64,000 bases of DNA from Imbricaverruca yamaguchii (Eukaryota > Arthropoda > Thecostraca > Neoverrucidae). Position numbers and translations under genes: made by a program. The notes beneath the pieces are model-generated. The model was not told the DNA's origin. It saw only the letters and a list, made by a program, of their open reading frames with translations, and did not search any database. How positions within the stretch are numbered: the stretch's first letter is position 1; each line of letters opens with the position of its first letter. Shown here one piece after another: positions 10,690-21,743 of this stretch. The stretch lies in the NCBI GenBank assembly GCA_034440575.1, contig JAOTOL010001507.1, positions 577,501 to 641,500 of the forward strand, in the 5' to 3' direction.

Positions 10690-11429
10690 AGAGACTTAGA
10701 CGAGCTTGTGAAGTGGTCCGAAAAATGGCAAATGAAATTTAATTTTGACAAGTGCAAAATCATGCATGTAGGTAGGTAGCATATCAAGGCTCCATACTTG
10801 ATGGGTGGGCAAGTACTATCTGTGACTCAACAGAAGGACATAGGTGTTATTTTGAACACAAAATTGGGGGCATCAGGAAGGCACTAAGAACGCTTGGGGC
10901 AATAAATAGGAATGTATCATACAAAAGTGAGGAAGTCATCAGGAAGCTTTATTGTGCATATGTCAGGCCACATCTGGAATATTGTGTCCAAGCTTGGTCT
11001 CCTAGTTATGAAAAAGATTGTTGGCTTTTAGAGAGAGTACAAAAGAGGGCAACAAAAATGGTGAATGGTATGGGCAACCTGGCATATGAGGAAAGATTGA
11101 AGAAATTTAATATGTTTTCACTTAGATTTAGAAGGCTGAGAGATCTCATCAAGGTCTTTCAATTTGTACATGGTCAGGAACAGGGTTATCTCAGGGAGCT
11201 GTTTGAATTTAACCGAAATGATGGAATTAGAGGTCATCAATTCAAAATTAAAGTTAATCACAGCAGGACAAGGTTAAGACAGTCCTTCTTCACCAACAGG
11301 GTAGTAGAACACTGGAACCAGCTGCCAAAAACCATTGTCAGTAGCAACACACTGAACATCTTGAAGAACAGCATAGACAATCATTACAAGAATAGTGGGC
11401 TTGTTTTTCTGTATTCCAGGGAGAGTTGA
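10690..11429 (+). pseudogene. CR1-like LINE RT C-terminal fragment, subfamily 2
   Basis: Translation in broken frames gives DELVKWSEKWQMKFNFDKCK, then DIGVI, YVRPHLEYCVQAWSP, LERVQKRATKMV and GHQFKIKVNHSRTRLRQSFF, which is the C-terminal half of a CR1/L2 RT. The 123-codon segment at 11,058-11,429 is still open. A missing stretch near 10,865 removes part of the RT. Relative to the LINE at 340-4808 this is a divergent subfamily; its closest relative in the window is at 38,946-39,248. It is followed by the octamer tail at 11,480-11,529. Confidence 0.8.
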
Positions 11430-11479
11430 TCAACACATTTGGTGGACAACTGGTTCAGTGTACAGAGTGCAACCAAGAA

Positions 11480-11529
11480 GGGCCCTTATGGTTCATTGTT
11501 GCACTGATCTTTTATGTCTTTATGTCTTA
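11480..11529 (+). other. LINE 3' end with TTTATGTC octamers
   Basis: GGGCCCTTATGG followed by TTTATGTCTTTATGTCTTA, the 3' signature of this LINE group. Confidence 0.75.
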
Positions 11530-11894
11530 TCTCCCTCAATGCCAGTAGTTGGATGTCAAAATCCTGGCATTTACAAATACCATTTCTAACTACCAGCATC
11601 CAGGGGGTACATGTTAGACCGACTGTACTTAATGGGTAAACATCTGGCTTGTGGAGTGCATACCCAGAACCCAGACAGAGTTTTGTGGAATTCTAGGGAG
11701 TGTTTTTTTTTGCAAATAAAATAGAGTGTAGCACATTTTGGAAATATAATTGATACTTCCCTAACTAATATCCATCACTGCCCTCCAGCCATACCAGAAA
11801 TATAATTTAAGCCAGAGTGGCTTAAATTAATTTATGCCAGCCAGTTTAAACCATGGTTTAAACCACCAGGTGGCTAAAATTCGCTATCCCTATA

Positions 11895-13686
11895 TTGTAT
11901 GCCTTGCCACCAACTGCAGTGCAATGGCTGCTGAGTAGGTACCTACACACCAAAATATATCTTCTAATTACATTTAGGTGGCTATATTTTACTCAAATGT
12001 AATTCATATACCAAGATTTTCACCTGAGCTTGATGGTTGATGATCCAGTGCTGGCTTGCAAGTGCAGTCAAATCGCCTGCCAGGGCCAAAATGGCTATCT
12101 TGCAGTACTCCTAACACTGGCAGACCTGGGTGCTTTACTTTTGAATGTTTGTAAATGCTCTGTGCAGTACCTTTCCAATCGCAATGTCCACATCTACAGG
12201 ATGACCTTACTATCTTTGTCACCATTACGCCCCGGCCCTGAATAGTCTGTTTCTGGAGTCTGTTTAAGACCGAACCACTTCATTTGGCCTCGTATAAGTC
12301 AGAAAATGAAGAAAAAAATCGTTTGATTAACACTCCAGATAATTCGAACTTGGTAGTTTTATCTTGCCGCACTCATTCACCACTCAATTATAAAGAACAG
12401 TGATCAATTCCCTATTTCACTCTTCCACGCACATCGTCGCGTTTAAAAGGGAAATGGACGGATTTGAAAGCGAGGGAATGCGCGTAAAATAATGATATTC
12501 TTCTAGATACTTTCCAACGATGTTAATGAAATTAAAAATATTATCGTACATCCCATATGAAAAAAAGGATTAAAATTGAAGTTATTTTTAAAAAATCAGC
12601 TAATGTTATAACTTATTAATTGCTTAACTTAGGTGTAGTGTTGTTTTAGTACCCGTGGTCTAGTCGCTTGCCTCCAAAGCCGCCGAATATACCATAGTTG
12701 GGTACTTTCGTAACGCTGCCATCGAGTGGTACCGGGACGAAGACAACCACCGGCGACCAGAAGGCATGCCATTGGCTCTGTGCTAAACGGGAGGAAATTT
12801 TATCGTCGGCGGTTGTCTGAACGATGGAATGGTTGTCTCGACGATACTTTGTTGCCGTTGGGTAATTTTTTTTTGCCGCTGAGCGTACTAGATGCTTGAT
12901 ACTAGAAACCCAAAAGCGTACGATAGGAATGAAGAAATGGTAGCGTGGCGGTGGGTGGTAGAGGTCTGCACGGTATAACATTTCTAGAGGTCTGCACGGA
13001 ATGACATTTCCAGTCCCGGTCCAACCCGATTCGTTTCACTCCTGCGTACCTTGACACTGATATCGTGACGTAGTCAATTTCATGTATAGTAGGTACCATT
13101 TATATGATTTCACATATAATATTTATAATGATATGGAAATGTGGTCGCCAAAAGTCCCCGTTCGTGGTTGTCGTCCACGACGACAGAACGATACGATTTT
13201 TTAGCTCTGGAAGCAGCCGATACATTTTTACGTGTGTATCATTGTTAAGTACATTCATTTTAAATCATAGAATGCAGCAAGTTTGATCCAAAACATGTTA
13301 CCTCTGTTGGCCTTGTGTAATAAATCTGGAAGAAAATCGACGGTTCTCTAATCGGCGAGGTCAACAAGTCGCGGCCGGATTGTTATCATGTACGCGTTTA
13401 TTTTTATCATTAGAAATTGGTACTGCAAAAGGAAAATATTTGCTCCGGGTATTCATACATTTTGGACATATATCATGTTATTTTCACCACAAGAATGTCT
13501 GTCAAGCATGCCACGCTGCCACGACTGGTACAAATGCTTACATTTGGTGCCTTGGAAACCGCCCCTGCAATGCGCTGACGGTGGTTGCGCCATGATCGGA
13601 ATATATGTCTGGAAGCTCACTACCTGGAAAGTGAGCTATCATTTAATTTAATTTTTTTGTTGCTCAAAAATATAGTTGCAGACACA
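11895..13686. other. No recognisable gene
   Basis: Short open frames only. Contains the dispersed repeat scrap near 13,250-13,297 noted for 9,039-9,083. Nothing else identified. Confidence 0.5.
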
Positions 13687-15344
13687 TTAACCTGCGCCGT
13701 CTTTCCGGTCAAATCCTCACACCCCGTCTCGGGGGAGGGGGGATAGTAACCCCATTTAAAATCCAAACTAAGCGTCGCACGAAAACGAAAGAGGTGTCAT
13801 CGGAACGCGCTCGACGAGTAGGGTCCGGGTCCACTGTTCAAAACAACTTTTCCCCAAAGTCACGTCACCAGGAGGGCTAGATTTTTACGACTGTTCACGA
13901 ATTACAGTATGTTTTTGACTCTGGGCAGTTCATTTTGTGGATGTATGAAAAGGTATTTGGAATTAGAAAAGGACAGCGAAATCGACCATGGCTATATTTC
14001 TTTTGTCCCCCTCCCCCTCCAAATATTTTTTTCTTCTTAAAAATTTTGCGTTTTCAAGATTTCTTTAATTTTCCATTTCCAATGGGTAGAGCAGACGGAT
14101 AAACGTTGTTGGAAGTCAACTTCTCCTAAAAATAAATGCTTACCTTAGACAGAATCCTGCATCTGAACTGCAGTTTGGCAAATACGCAAAAAATATACGT
14201 AGTCAAAACCGAAAGAGAAAGATTCCACTCGTCCGTTTTGTTGCCGCCGCAAAGATAAGTAAACGCTGAAAGTTTCATTAAGATATCTGCATTCCCTTAA
14301 CCCGTCCCGTCTCCGGTGTGGGGTCTTCAACCGCCCCCCCCCTCGTCAGGTTTTTTCGCCGATAGCGGACGAGCGGCGCGTGGCAGCGCGCCCAAATTTG
14401 GTATACCTTTTCCCACATCAATTTGACAAGCTGATTCAATTTTTTTAGGTCAGGTCATCTAGGGTCAACGAGTTAGTCAAGGTCAAGTGAGGTCCCCTCC
14501 AAAAATGTTCAACCAGACGTCATGCTTTAACGGATACAGATATTTTAATAAACCTTTCAGCGTTTGCTTATCTTTGCGGATGCAACGAAACGTACGAGTT
14601 GATTTTTTCATCATTTTTTTCGTTTTTGATTACATATAAATTTTGCTTATTTGCCATTCATGTTCAAACACAGGATTCTGGCCAAAGCATTTTTTTATTG
14701 GGGTAAGTCGACTTCCAGCAACATTTATCGGTCTGCTCTACTCATTGGACAAGGGAAATTAAAGAAAGCGAAATTTTGAAATTAAAAAAAAAAATTGGGG
14801 GCCCCGAAAAAATATAGGCCTGTTCGATATCGCTGTCATTTTCTCATTCCAAATCAATTTTGTCTTTTCATATATCCCCAAAATGAACTCCCCAGAGGAA
14901 AAAACATAATGCAAGTCGTGAAAAATCGTGAAAATCTAGCCCCCCTGGTGACGTCAATTTTGGGGTAATTTTTTCCGGGGGTGGACCCCAACCCTACTCG
15001 TCGAGCGCTTTCCGATGGCACCTCTTTCGTTTTCGTACGATGCATAGTTTGGATTTTAGAGTGGGTCTTCAACCGCCCCCCCCGAGACAGGGTGGGAGGA
15101 TTTGACAGGAAAGACGGCGCGGGTTAAAGCGTGACGACTAGTTGAACTATTTTGGAGGTTACCTCACTTGACCTTGACTAACTCGTTGACTCTAGATGAC
15201 CTGATCTAAAAATTTGAATCAGCATGCCAAATTGATATTGAAAAATGTTTCCAAAATTTGGGCGCGCTACCGCGCGCCGTTCGTCCGCTATCAGACAAAA
15301 ACCTGAGGTGGCGGTTGAAGACGCCACGAGACTGGACGGGTTAA
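13687..15344 (+). mobile_element. Family B TTAA element, copy B1, interrupted by B2
   Basis: Non-autonomous DNA element. The left half is 13,687-14,300 and the right half 15,124-15,344. Without the insert it is about 831 bp. The left end is TTAACCTGCGCCGTCTTTCC and the right end reads CTGGACGGGTTAA (GACGGGACGGGTTAA in other copies), giving an imperfect terminal inverted repeat CCCG(C/T)(G/C)CCGTCTC. Body landmarks are AAACTAAGCGTCGCACGAAA, CGCTCGACGAGTAGGGTC, GTGACGTCA-like and TGGGTAGAGCAGAC. No transposase is encoded. TTAA ends suggest mobilisation by a piggyBac- or Sola3-type enzyme. Confidence 0.88.
14297..15127 (-). mobile_element. Family B copy B2, nested inside B1 with TTAA duplication
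   Basis: A complete 831-bp inverted copy. TTAA is present at both edges (14,297-14,300 and 15,124-15,127). Uninterrupted family members read ATCCGTTAAAGCGTGACGAC at this point, so a single TTAA in B1 became two around B2. A DR4-like site occurs near 14,482 but its second half-site is mutated (AGGTCC). Confidence 0.92.
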
Positions 15345-16691
15345 CACGCGCCCTGGAGGAGGGGGGGGGGGCGAAATCCGCCCACCCCTCCGGTTTTTCG
15401 TAGATAACTCCAGATGTTACCGACCGATATGCGCCATTGCTTGTGTACCTACCAATAAATGTCCGGCGCGTTGATTGAAGGAAGAAGAATGAAAATTGAC
15501 CGAAAAATTTTCGCGTTAGGGGTCACTAAAGTCAAACATTTTATCAGCGCCAGATCACAAATATCGGCGCTGATGCGCTTCCCGAATATTAGCAAAAAGG
15601 AAGTTTTCTTGGCAAAACTAGCGACTTGTTTGATGTACATTGTCATGCTACATTGTTCCAGAGTCATTTCAAGTCACCGAGGTCAAGTCAGGTCAAGTTC
15701 ATAACAGGTTAACACACGCTCTAGAGGGGGTACGGCGAAATCCGCCAATCCTTCCGATTTTTCGTACATAACTCCATATTGTACCGGCCAATATACGCCA
15801 ATTGTTCCCGTCCGTACCTCCTTAGAAATAACCGGCGCATTGTTTAAAGCAAGAAAAGTGGAAATCGGCCGAGAAGTTTTCAAGTTACGGGCTGTTAAAG
15901 AAAAAACAATTCGCAGCGCCAGACCACAAAAATCGGCGCTGATGCGCTTCCCGTATATTGGCAATAGGGAAGTGTTCTTGACAACACTAGTGACTTGTTT
16001 GATCCATATTTTTATGCTATATAATTTAAAAGTCATGTTAGGTCGCCGAGGTCAAGTCAGGTTAAGTTAATGACAGGCTAATGGAATCAAACTTGGTCAA
16101 CTGGAATGGATCATAAGTGCAAATGACTGTCATGCGATTGATGTCACTTTACATGTTACTCCCTGTACATCCCGAAATATACTGTTTGTGATTGTGAGCC
16201 GAACCGTTTGCATACTTTATTCATGTTTTGCACTCCTTTCTTTGCGAAGCCGATTGTGCTGAGCCGCCCAATGGAGCAGTCGGGATGGGAGCCCAGTTCC
16301 GGTAACTGGAGCAGGTAATGACCTAATAAAGTGCTCCTATATAGGTGACCTGAGGTTAAATGGCGGATCTGTCATCCGTATTGCATCATTAGTAATGTCC
16401 AAAACATCATTAATGCCAATTTTGGTGCAATTAAACACAACCACAGCGGTCCATAACAATGACATGCCAAGCCACGCAAAACCAGAAAATATTGCTATTA
16501 TGACCTCATTTGACCTTGAAGATATTGGCCTAAGGTCATGAACTTTGCACACAATAGAGTTTCCTATCGTGCCCATCCACCCTGTGAATTTCGTTGCTCT
16601 AGCCTTCATAGGAGCTGAGATCTTAGGGGGGCGGTATCCGCCCCCCCTCCAGTGCGCGTTATTTTCAGAGGCCCTCCAGGGCGCGTGTTAA
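15341..16691 (+). mobile_element. Family A TTAA element, copy A1
   Basis: A 1351-bp non-autonomous element. It starts TTAACACGCGCCCTGGAGG and ends CCTCCAGGGCGCGTGTTAA, a 19-bp terminal inverted repeat. Three modules are visible: unit a (15,341-15,710), unit b (about 15,711-16,080), which is similar to unit a and begins with a TIR-like GTTAACACACGC, and a unique unit c (16,081-16,691). Perfect AGGTCA-N4-AGGTCA sites lie at 15,680-15,695 and, inverted, at 16,501-16,516. Short frames on both strands of unit b recur in other copies, but no transposase is recognised. It shares its left TTAA with the right end of B1. Confidence 0.92.
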
Positions 16692-17942
16692 CGCACTTGG
16701 CTGTATTCGTGTATCTATCAATATAGATTGCACATGGCATGGCTACAGTAACGTACGCTGTATATGGGAGGTGATCCAGCCACGAAAAACCCATTAGTTT
16801 GTACACCAACTGCATAACAGTGAAGCACACTTCCGGAAAGTAATGCAGCATGCAAGCAGGTTCCAGTGTGCTGGCATGTTGGCAAAAGTGTGACGAGGGG
16901 AAGCGCCATACCAGTTCCGACATGCAACATGTTCTGGCTGATGATCAAGGAGGTATGATTGTCTGGGTGCGAGAAAGCATCACCTCGCCTGGGGCGAGGT
17001 CTGCTGGATAGGTCAACAGTCACTGCAGGCGGAACCTCTTCCTGTTCGTACTCAGGCTGCGGGACGTGCTGTCAAGGTGGTGACGAGGGTAGGATGTGTC
17101 GTAAACGTGGTGACGGAGGCCTATAGATCTGTGGTGGGAAAGGAGAGGAAAGTAAGCGCGGCTACAGACGCGCCGTAAAGGTGGGTTTTACGCTAGCCTA
17201 CCTATCCTACCATATCCACCATATAATACGAACATAACCACTATATACGAAAATATTAAATTATCTCTACTTTACAAGCCGGTTGTTTACAGATGTAATG
17301 GCGTCCACTGCACAACCCTTACTTGGGAGGGGGGAGGGGCAATTGACCCTAGGTCTTTGAATGTAATACTTGCAAGTAAGAGCAAAGAATAAATTGCTTG
17401 CAACACGCCAAAGACCGCAGGATGTGCAAGACATGCACATCTGAGACATACTTGGTTGTTGGCTTGCTTGGCATACTTCAATCGGAAATGATGCAATGAG
17501 AGCACTGACAATTTATACTAGCTACGATGAATCATAATCCACGCTTAAAAATGACGTCATTATCTGTCATATCATTATCTATCACTTCCCGCAGTTGAAG
17601 CCAGATTGCAATATTGATCAGAGCGGAAAACTGCTCATACAACTTGACATTTAAGGACCGCTGAATTCGGCAAACAGCTATTGTCGTCGAGTTTACTTCC
17701 GAAGTCGCTTGGTCTGACTTTCAGATTTCCAACTAAGTGGCGTCCCAGGCGCGGATGTAGGTGCACATTTTCAGGGTTTGTGCATAGACAAGTTGTTACT
17801 AGTCCAAAACCTTGCATTGGTAGGTAAGTGAACATACTCTGTTTGTTTATTCATATAATAAATTGGTCAAATCTCCGATTTCAAAGCTTACCGATCGACG
17901 TTATTATTATGGTCTGACTCCGCTATTGGGATGCTATGACGA
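16692..17942. other. No recognisable gene
   Basis: Open frames of 60-105 codons occur on the minus strand, but none shows a family motif I recognise. No repeat structure seen. Confidence 0.5.
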
Positions 17943-18182
17943 TTACTTCGCGCTAGTGCACGCGTGAAACCGCCTAGTGTCTACCGTGTCGGGGATCGTG
18001 GCGTCTTCGAGGTGCAATACGTTCAGGGCTGAGCGCATGATCCGAACACAGGGATGAACAACGAGAGCGAATGCAGCAAGGCCGAGGGGATCGCCTTGTT
18101 GTACGTCACTCCACAACACAACCGTCTGGTCGCCGGTGTGGAGAGGAGTCGGCGCACTGTAGGCTGTGCGATTCCTCTCCAC
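17943..18182 (-). pseudogene. LINE reverse transcriptase fragment (motifs B-C)
   Basis: A 79-codon minus-strand frame reads YSAPTPLHTGDQTVVLWSDV, then QQGDPLGLAAFALVVHP, then LNVLHLEDATI. This matches RTs with a GVQQGDPLGP motif followed by a YLDD or YMDD box, here decayed to HLED with the first catalytic Asp lost. No endonuclease or flanking LINE sequence is visible. It is a relic. A run of AGGTT units follows at 18,188-18,207. Confidence 0.65.
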
Positions 18183-18187
18183 TTTGC

Positions 18188-18207
18188 AGGTTAGGTTAGG
18201 TTAGGTT
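18188..18207. repeat. Short AGGTT/TTAGG tandem run
   Basis: Four units of AGGTT, equivalent to the arthropod telomere unit TTAGG on the same strand. Only about 20 bp, so it may be chance. Confidence 0.6.
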
Positions 18208-18209
18208 TG

Positions 18210-19464
18210 ACGGACCATGTTGAGTGCGAACTTGACGTCCACCTTGACCATCACATATAGGGGTGCATTTGATTGCACTTGCTTTCAACTTCCTAATGCA
18301 TGATGCAATCCCATACTACAAATTGTAATGACACAAAATGTTGGCTGCACCTCTGGAACCCGAAAAATAAACATTGACAGTCCAAATCGTGCTATAACTG
18401 GTAGAAGACTGTAAGGCGAATACAAAGTGATTCTGGTCGTTTTGAAATGCTCGAGAGGAGTGGTTCCGTTCGGCCTCTGATCGACGGGAGCGCGCTAATC
18501 GACGATCCCGTCGAACGCACAAGCCGGCTGAACAGTAGGGTGTCGTCATAAGCGGCACAAGTTGACTGAGCCACAACTTTTAGCATGAGCTGCTAAAAGT
18601 TGGTAATTTAGTGAAGAAAATCCAAGTCAATTAACCACCAATGTCTGCAAAGAAAAACAATCAGATTAGGCGCAGCGACAATGGTGCCACCATGTGACAA
18701 AAACACAAAACCGTGATTTTCTCAAAGGTAAGACAACGGAAGCTTTCAAAGCTCATGCGATTGAACTCGAGTTGTTTTCTGAATCTTAGACATAGGTTTA
18801 TTGTACCGTAATGGGCGTTCTCTAGCTGCGAAACTAGTACTTTCCTAGCTTATAGGAAGTGAATACTATTTGCTACATATATGCCTGGTAGTGGAAATCA
18901 ATTGAATGTTAAGGGGCATTGTAATTAAATATGGATGCTTAGTTCTAACACCATTCATACACATACTAAAATGTCATCCATCTTTACAGCGCAATGCATA
19001 CCATACAAGGTGGTTGTTCCTCTCCTTGCCCAGTGACCGGGAGAGGTGTTTTGTGTGAGTAGGAGACAGACTGAGCTAATCTCCGATGGCGTCGCGGCTG
19101 GCCGACATTTGATGTCGCTCGCACCTATCTCTTGCACCTGGGGTGACGCGAGCGCCGGTCTCCTCTGTCGGTACGTAATCTCTGCGTACGTGGGAAGGAG
19201 CATGATAGTGCAGCTGTTCGAAATGACTCACTATTGATGAGGAAGGGTAGATGCGCGGTTCCTACTACCGTACGAGCCGGCATGAATACCAGAAGGAAAG
19301 CTACACCTGTTGTTGGAGAAGCCATACAGATACGCTTCGACATGCTGCTGACGAATGCAAACCTCATTATACGTCTGTGCTATATGGTAGAGAACGTCGA
19401 GAACGAAGACTAGCCGAGAGCTGGGAAATCACGGCGGACTAAACCAAAACCCATCGAACATTAT
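18210..19464. other. No recognisable gene
   Basis: Several overlapping frames of 60-86 codons on the minus strand show no recognisable domain. I cannot exclude a host exon at 18,955-19,367. Confidence 0.4.
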
Positions 19465-20812
19465 CAACACGCGCCCTGGAGGGCCTCTGAAAATAACGCG
19501 CACTGGAGGGGGGGCGGATTCCGCACCGCCCCCCTACGATCTCAGCTCCCATGAAGGCTAGAGCAACGAAATTCACAGGGTGGATGGGCACGATAGTGAT
19601 CTCTATTGTGTGCAAAATTCATGACCTTAGGTTAATATTCTCAAGGTCAAATGAGGTCAAAAGAGCAATATTTTCTTGTTTTGCGCGACCTGGCTTGTCA
19701 TTGCTATGGATCGCTATGCTTGTGTTCCAATGCTCCAAAATTGGCATTAATGATGTTTTGGACATTACTAATGATGCAATACACATGTCAGATCCGCCAT
19801 TTGACCTCAGGTCATCTATATAGGAGCACTTTATTAGGTCATTACCTGCTCCAGTTACCGGAACCGGGCTCCCATCCCGAATGCTCCGTTGGGCGGCTCA
19901 GCACAATCGGCTTCGCAAAGAAAGGAGTGAAATACATAAATAAAGTATGGAAACGCTTAGGCACACAATGACAAACAGTATATTTCGGGATGTATAGGGA
20001 GTAACATGTAAAGTGACATCAATCGCATGACAGTCATTTGCATTTATGACACATTCCAGTTGACCAAGTTTCGTTCCATTAGCCTATCATGAACTTGACC
20101 TGACTTGACCTCGGCGACCTAACATGACTTTTAAATTATATAGCATAACAATATGCATCAAACAAGTCGCTGGTGTTGTCAAGAACACTTCCCTATTGCC
20201 AATATACGGTAAGCGCATCAGCGCCGATTTTTGTGGTCTGGCGCTGCGAATTGTTTTCAGTTTAACGGCCCCTAACTTGAAAACATCTCGGCCGATTTCC
20301 ATCTTTTCTTGCTTTAAACAATGCGCCGGTCATTTCTAAGCAGGTACGCGAAAAATTTGGCGTATATCGGCCGGTACAATATGGAGTTATGTACGAAAAA
20401 TCGGAAGGATTGGCGGATTTCGCCATACCCCCTCTAGGGCGTGTGTTAGCCTGGTATGAACTTGACCTGACTTGACCTCGGTGACTTGACATGACTCTGG
20501 AACAATGTAGCATGACAATGTACATCAAACAAGTCGCTAGTTTTGCCAAGAACACTTCCTTTTTGCTAATATACGCAAAGCGCATCAGCGCCGATATTTG
20601 TAATCTGGCGCTGAGAAACATTTTTTAATTTAGCGACCCCTAACTCGAAAACGTTTCGGTCGATTTTCATTTTTCTTACTTAAAACAACGCGCCGGTCAT
20701 TTATTGGCAGGTACACAAACAATGGCGTATATCTGCTGGTAAAATCTGGAGTTATCTACGAAAAACCGGAAGGGTGGGCGGATTTCGCCCGCCTCCAGTG
20801 CTCGTGTAAACA
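19465..20812 (-). mobile_element. Family A copy A2, near complete
   Basis: Inverted relative to A1. The left edge reads TCAACACGCGCCCTGGAGGG (flanking TTAA mutated) and the right edge CCAGTGCTCGTGTAAA. Perfect DR4 sites lie at 19,644-19,659, 20,096-20,111 and 20,463-20,478. Units c, b and a appear in that order on the plus strand. Confidence 0.88.
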
Positions 20813-20839
20813 ACATTGCCCTCAAATTATTCCCTAATT

Positions 20840-20939
20840 CTCATAGGTATTTACTAATACTCATAGATATTTACTAATAATCATAGCTATTTACTAATAC
20901 TCGTATATATTTACTAATACTCATAGATATTTACTGAAG
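20840..20939. repeat. 20-bp tandem array, five units
   Basis: Units start at 20,840, 20,860, 20,880, 20,900 and 20,920 with consensus CTCATAGATATTTACTAATA. One to four changes per unit. Confidence 0.9.
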
Positions 20940-21743
20940 TTGCCATGCAGCTTCAAATTTACCTATCGACAGTGTCCCCGATCCAGGAGCTGATCGATCT
21001 TGCGACCTATATTGTTCGCCATTACGTCGCAATGTGGTTTTGCATCCGACAGCGGTGCTCTAGCTCCGAAGGTGCTAAGAACGCCTGCCGTAGTATCGAT
21101 CAGGCATTCAGGCAGTCTGCCGACGCGCGATTTACTGCAGGTGATATTGGCCTCACTCTGAAGCTGTCCTGTTCGCGGCGTGCTCGGGTGGTGAAGGCTC
21201 CCAGAATGTTGTCGAAAACATAATCGAATGTCGCCCTCTCGTGAGTGATGACAGCGATCAGATGCACCCCTTCCGTGTTTCAAGTATTATGTTCAGCACA
21301 CTGCATTGCCATAAGGTATTCGACTGGCTCAACGCACCCATAACGCAGTCTCGCGTTTATCAAGCAGCTGCCGGAGGACGATATCGGTCAGATCAAAACA
21401 CACCTACTGAGCGTCGATGTCTCCCCACCATCCACTCAACCCACTACCCAGCTCACACACAAGCCGTAGAGCTCGCTGTGTGTGAAGTGAGCATGTGTGG
21501 CCTAATTAAAGACGAAGGGCGCCGCAAGCTGGCCTGTACGTGCCCGAATCAAACACCGTCGGACGCCAGGAACGTAGCCCGGAACTATTTACGGAGAGGA
21601 CGGATTTTGCGGTGGGGCTTATACTACCACCTATGCTAACCCCTATACTACACCCCACCCACTCCACCCACCCAACCTTAAAGTCAATTCACCATGCGGT
21701 ACTGGCCGACACACGCTGGTATGGGTCAGTCGGTATGCCGTAA
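20940..21743. other. No recognisable gene
   Basis: Frames up to 132 codons (21,241-21,639) lack any motif I recognise. The minus-strand frame at 20,963-21,283 contains TFGARAPLSDAKPH, which might be an RT-like relic, but the match is too weak to call. Confidence 0.4.

Larger units (their letters stand above)
10009..11894. mobile_element. Foldback element with ~265-bp terminal inverted repeats enclosing a LINE fragment
   Basis: The left arm 10,009-10,272 is inverted at 11,627-11,894. Shared landmarks in order from the ends are TATAGGGAT, GCCACCTGGTGG, CAGCCATA/TATGGCTGG, AATGTGCTACACTC, ACACTCCCTAGAATT and TATGCACTCCACAAG. The arms look roughly 85 percent identical by eye, with small indels. 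The interior carries low-complexity GGTAGGTA motifs and a CR1-like LINE 3' end but no transposase. No clear target duplication could be read beyond TATA. Long arms with a non-coding or captured interior fit a non-autonomous foldback DNA transposon. Confidence 0.75.

Noticed and set aside
12646..12720. tRNA box A-like GTGGTCTAGTCGCTTGCC
   Set aside because: No box B at the expected distance.
14854..15072. Recurring TKEVxSExARRVGxGxTP frame in family B copies
   Set aside because: It follows from DNA identity among copies, shifts frame between copies, and is interrupted in several.
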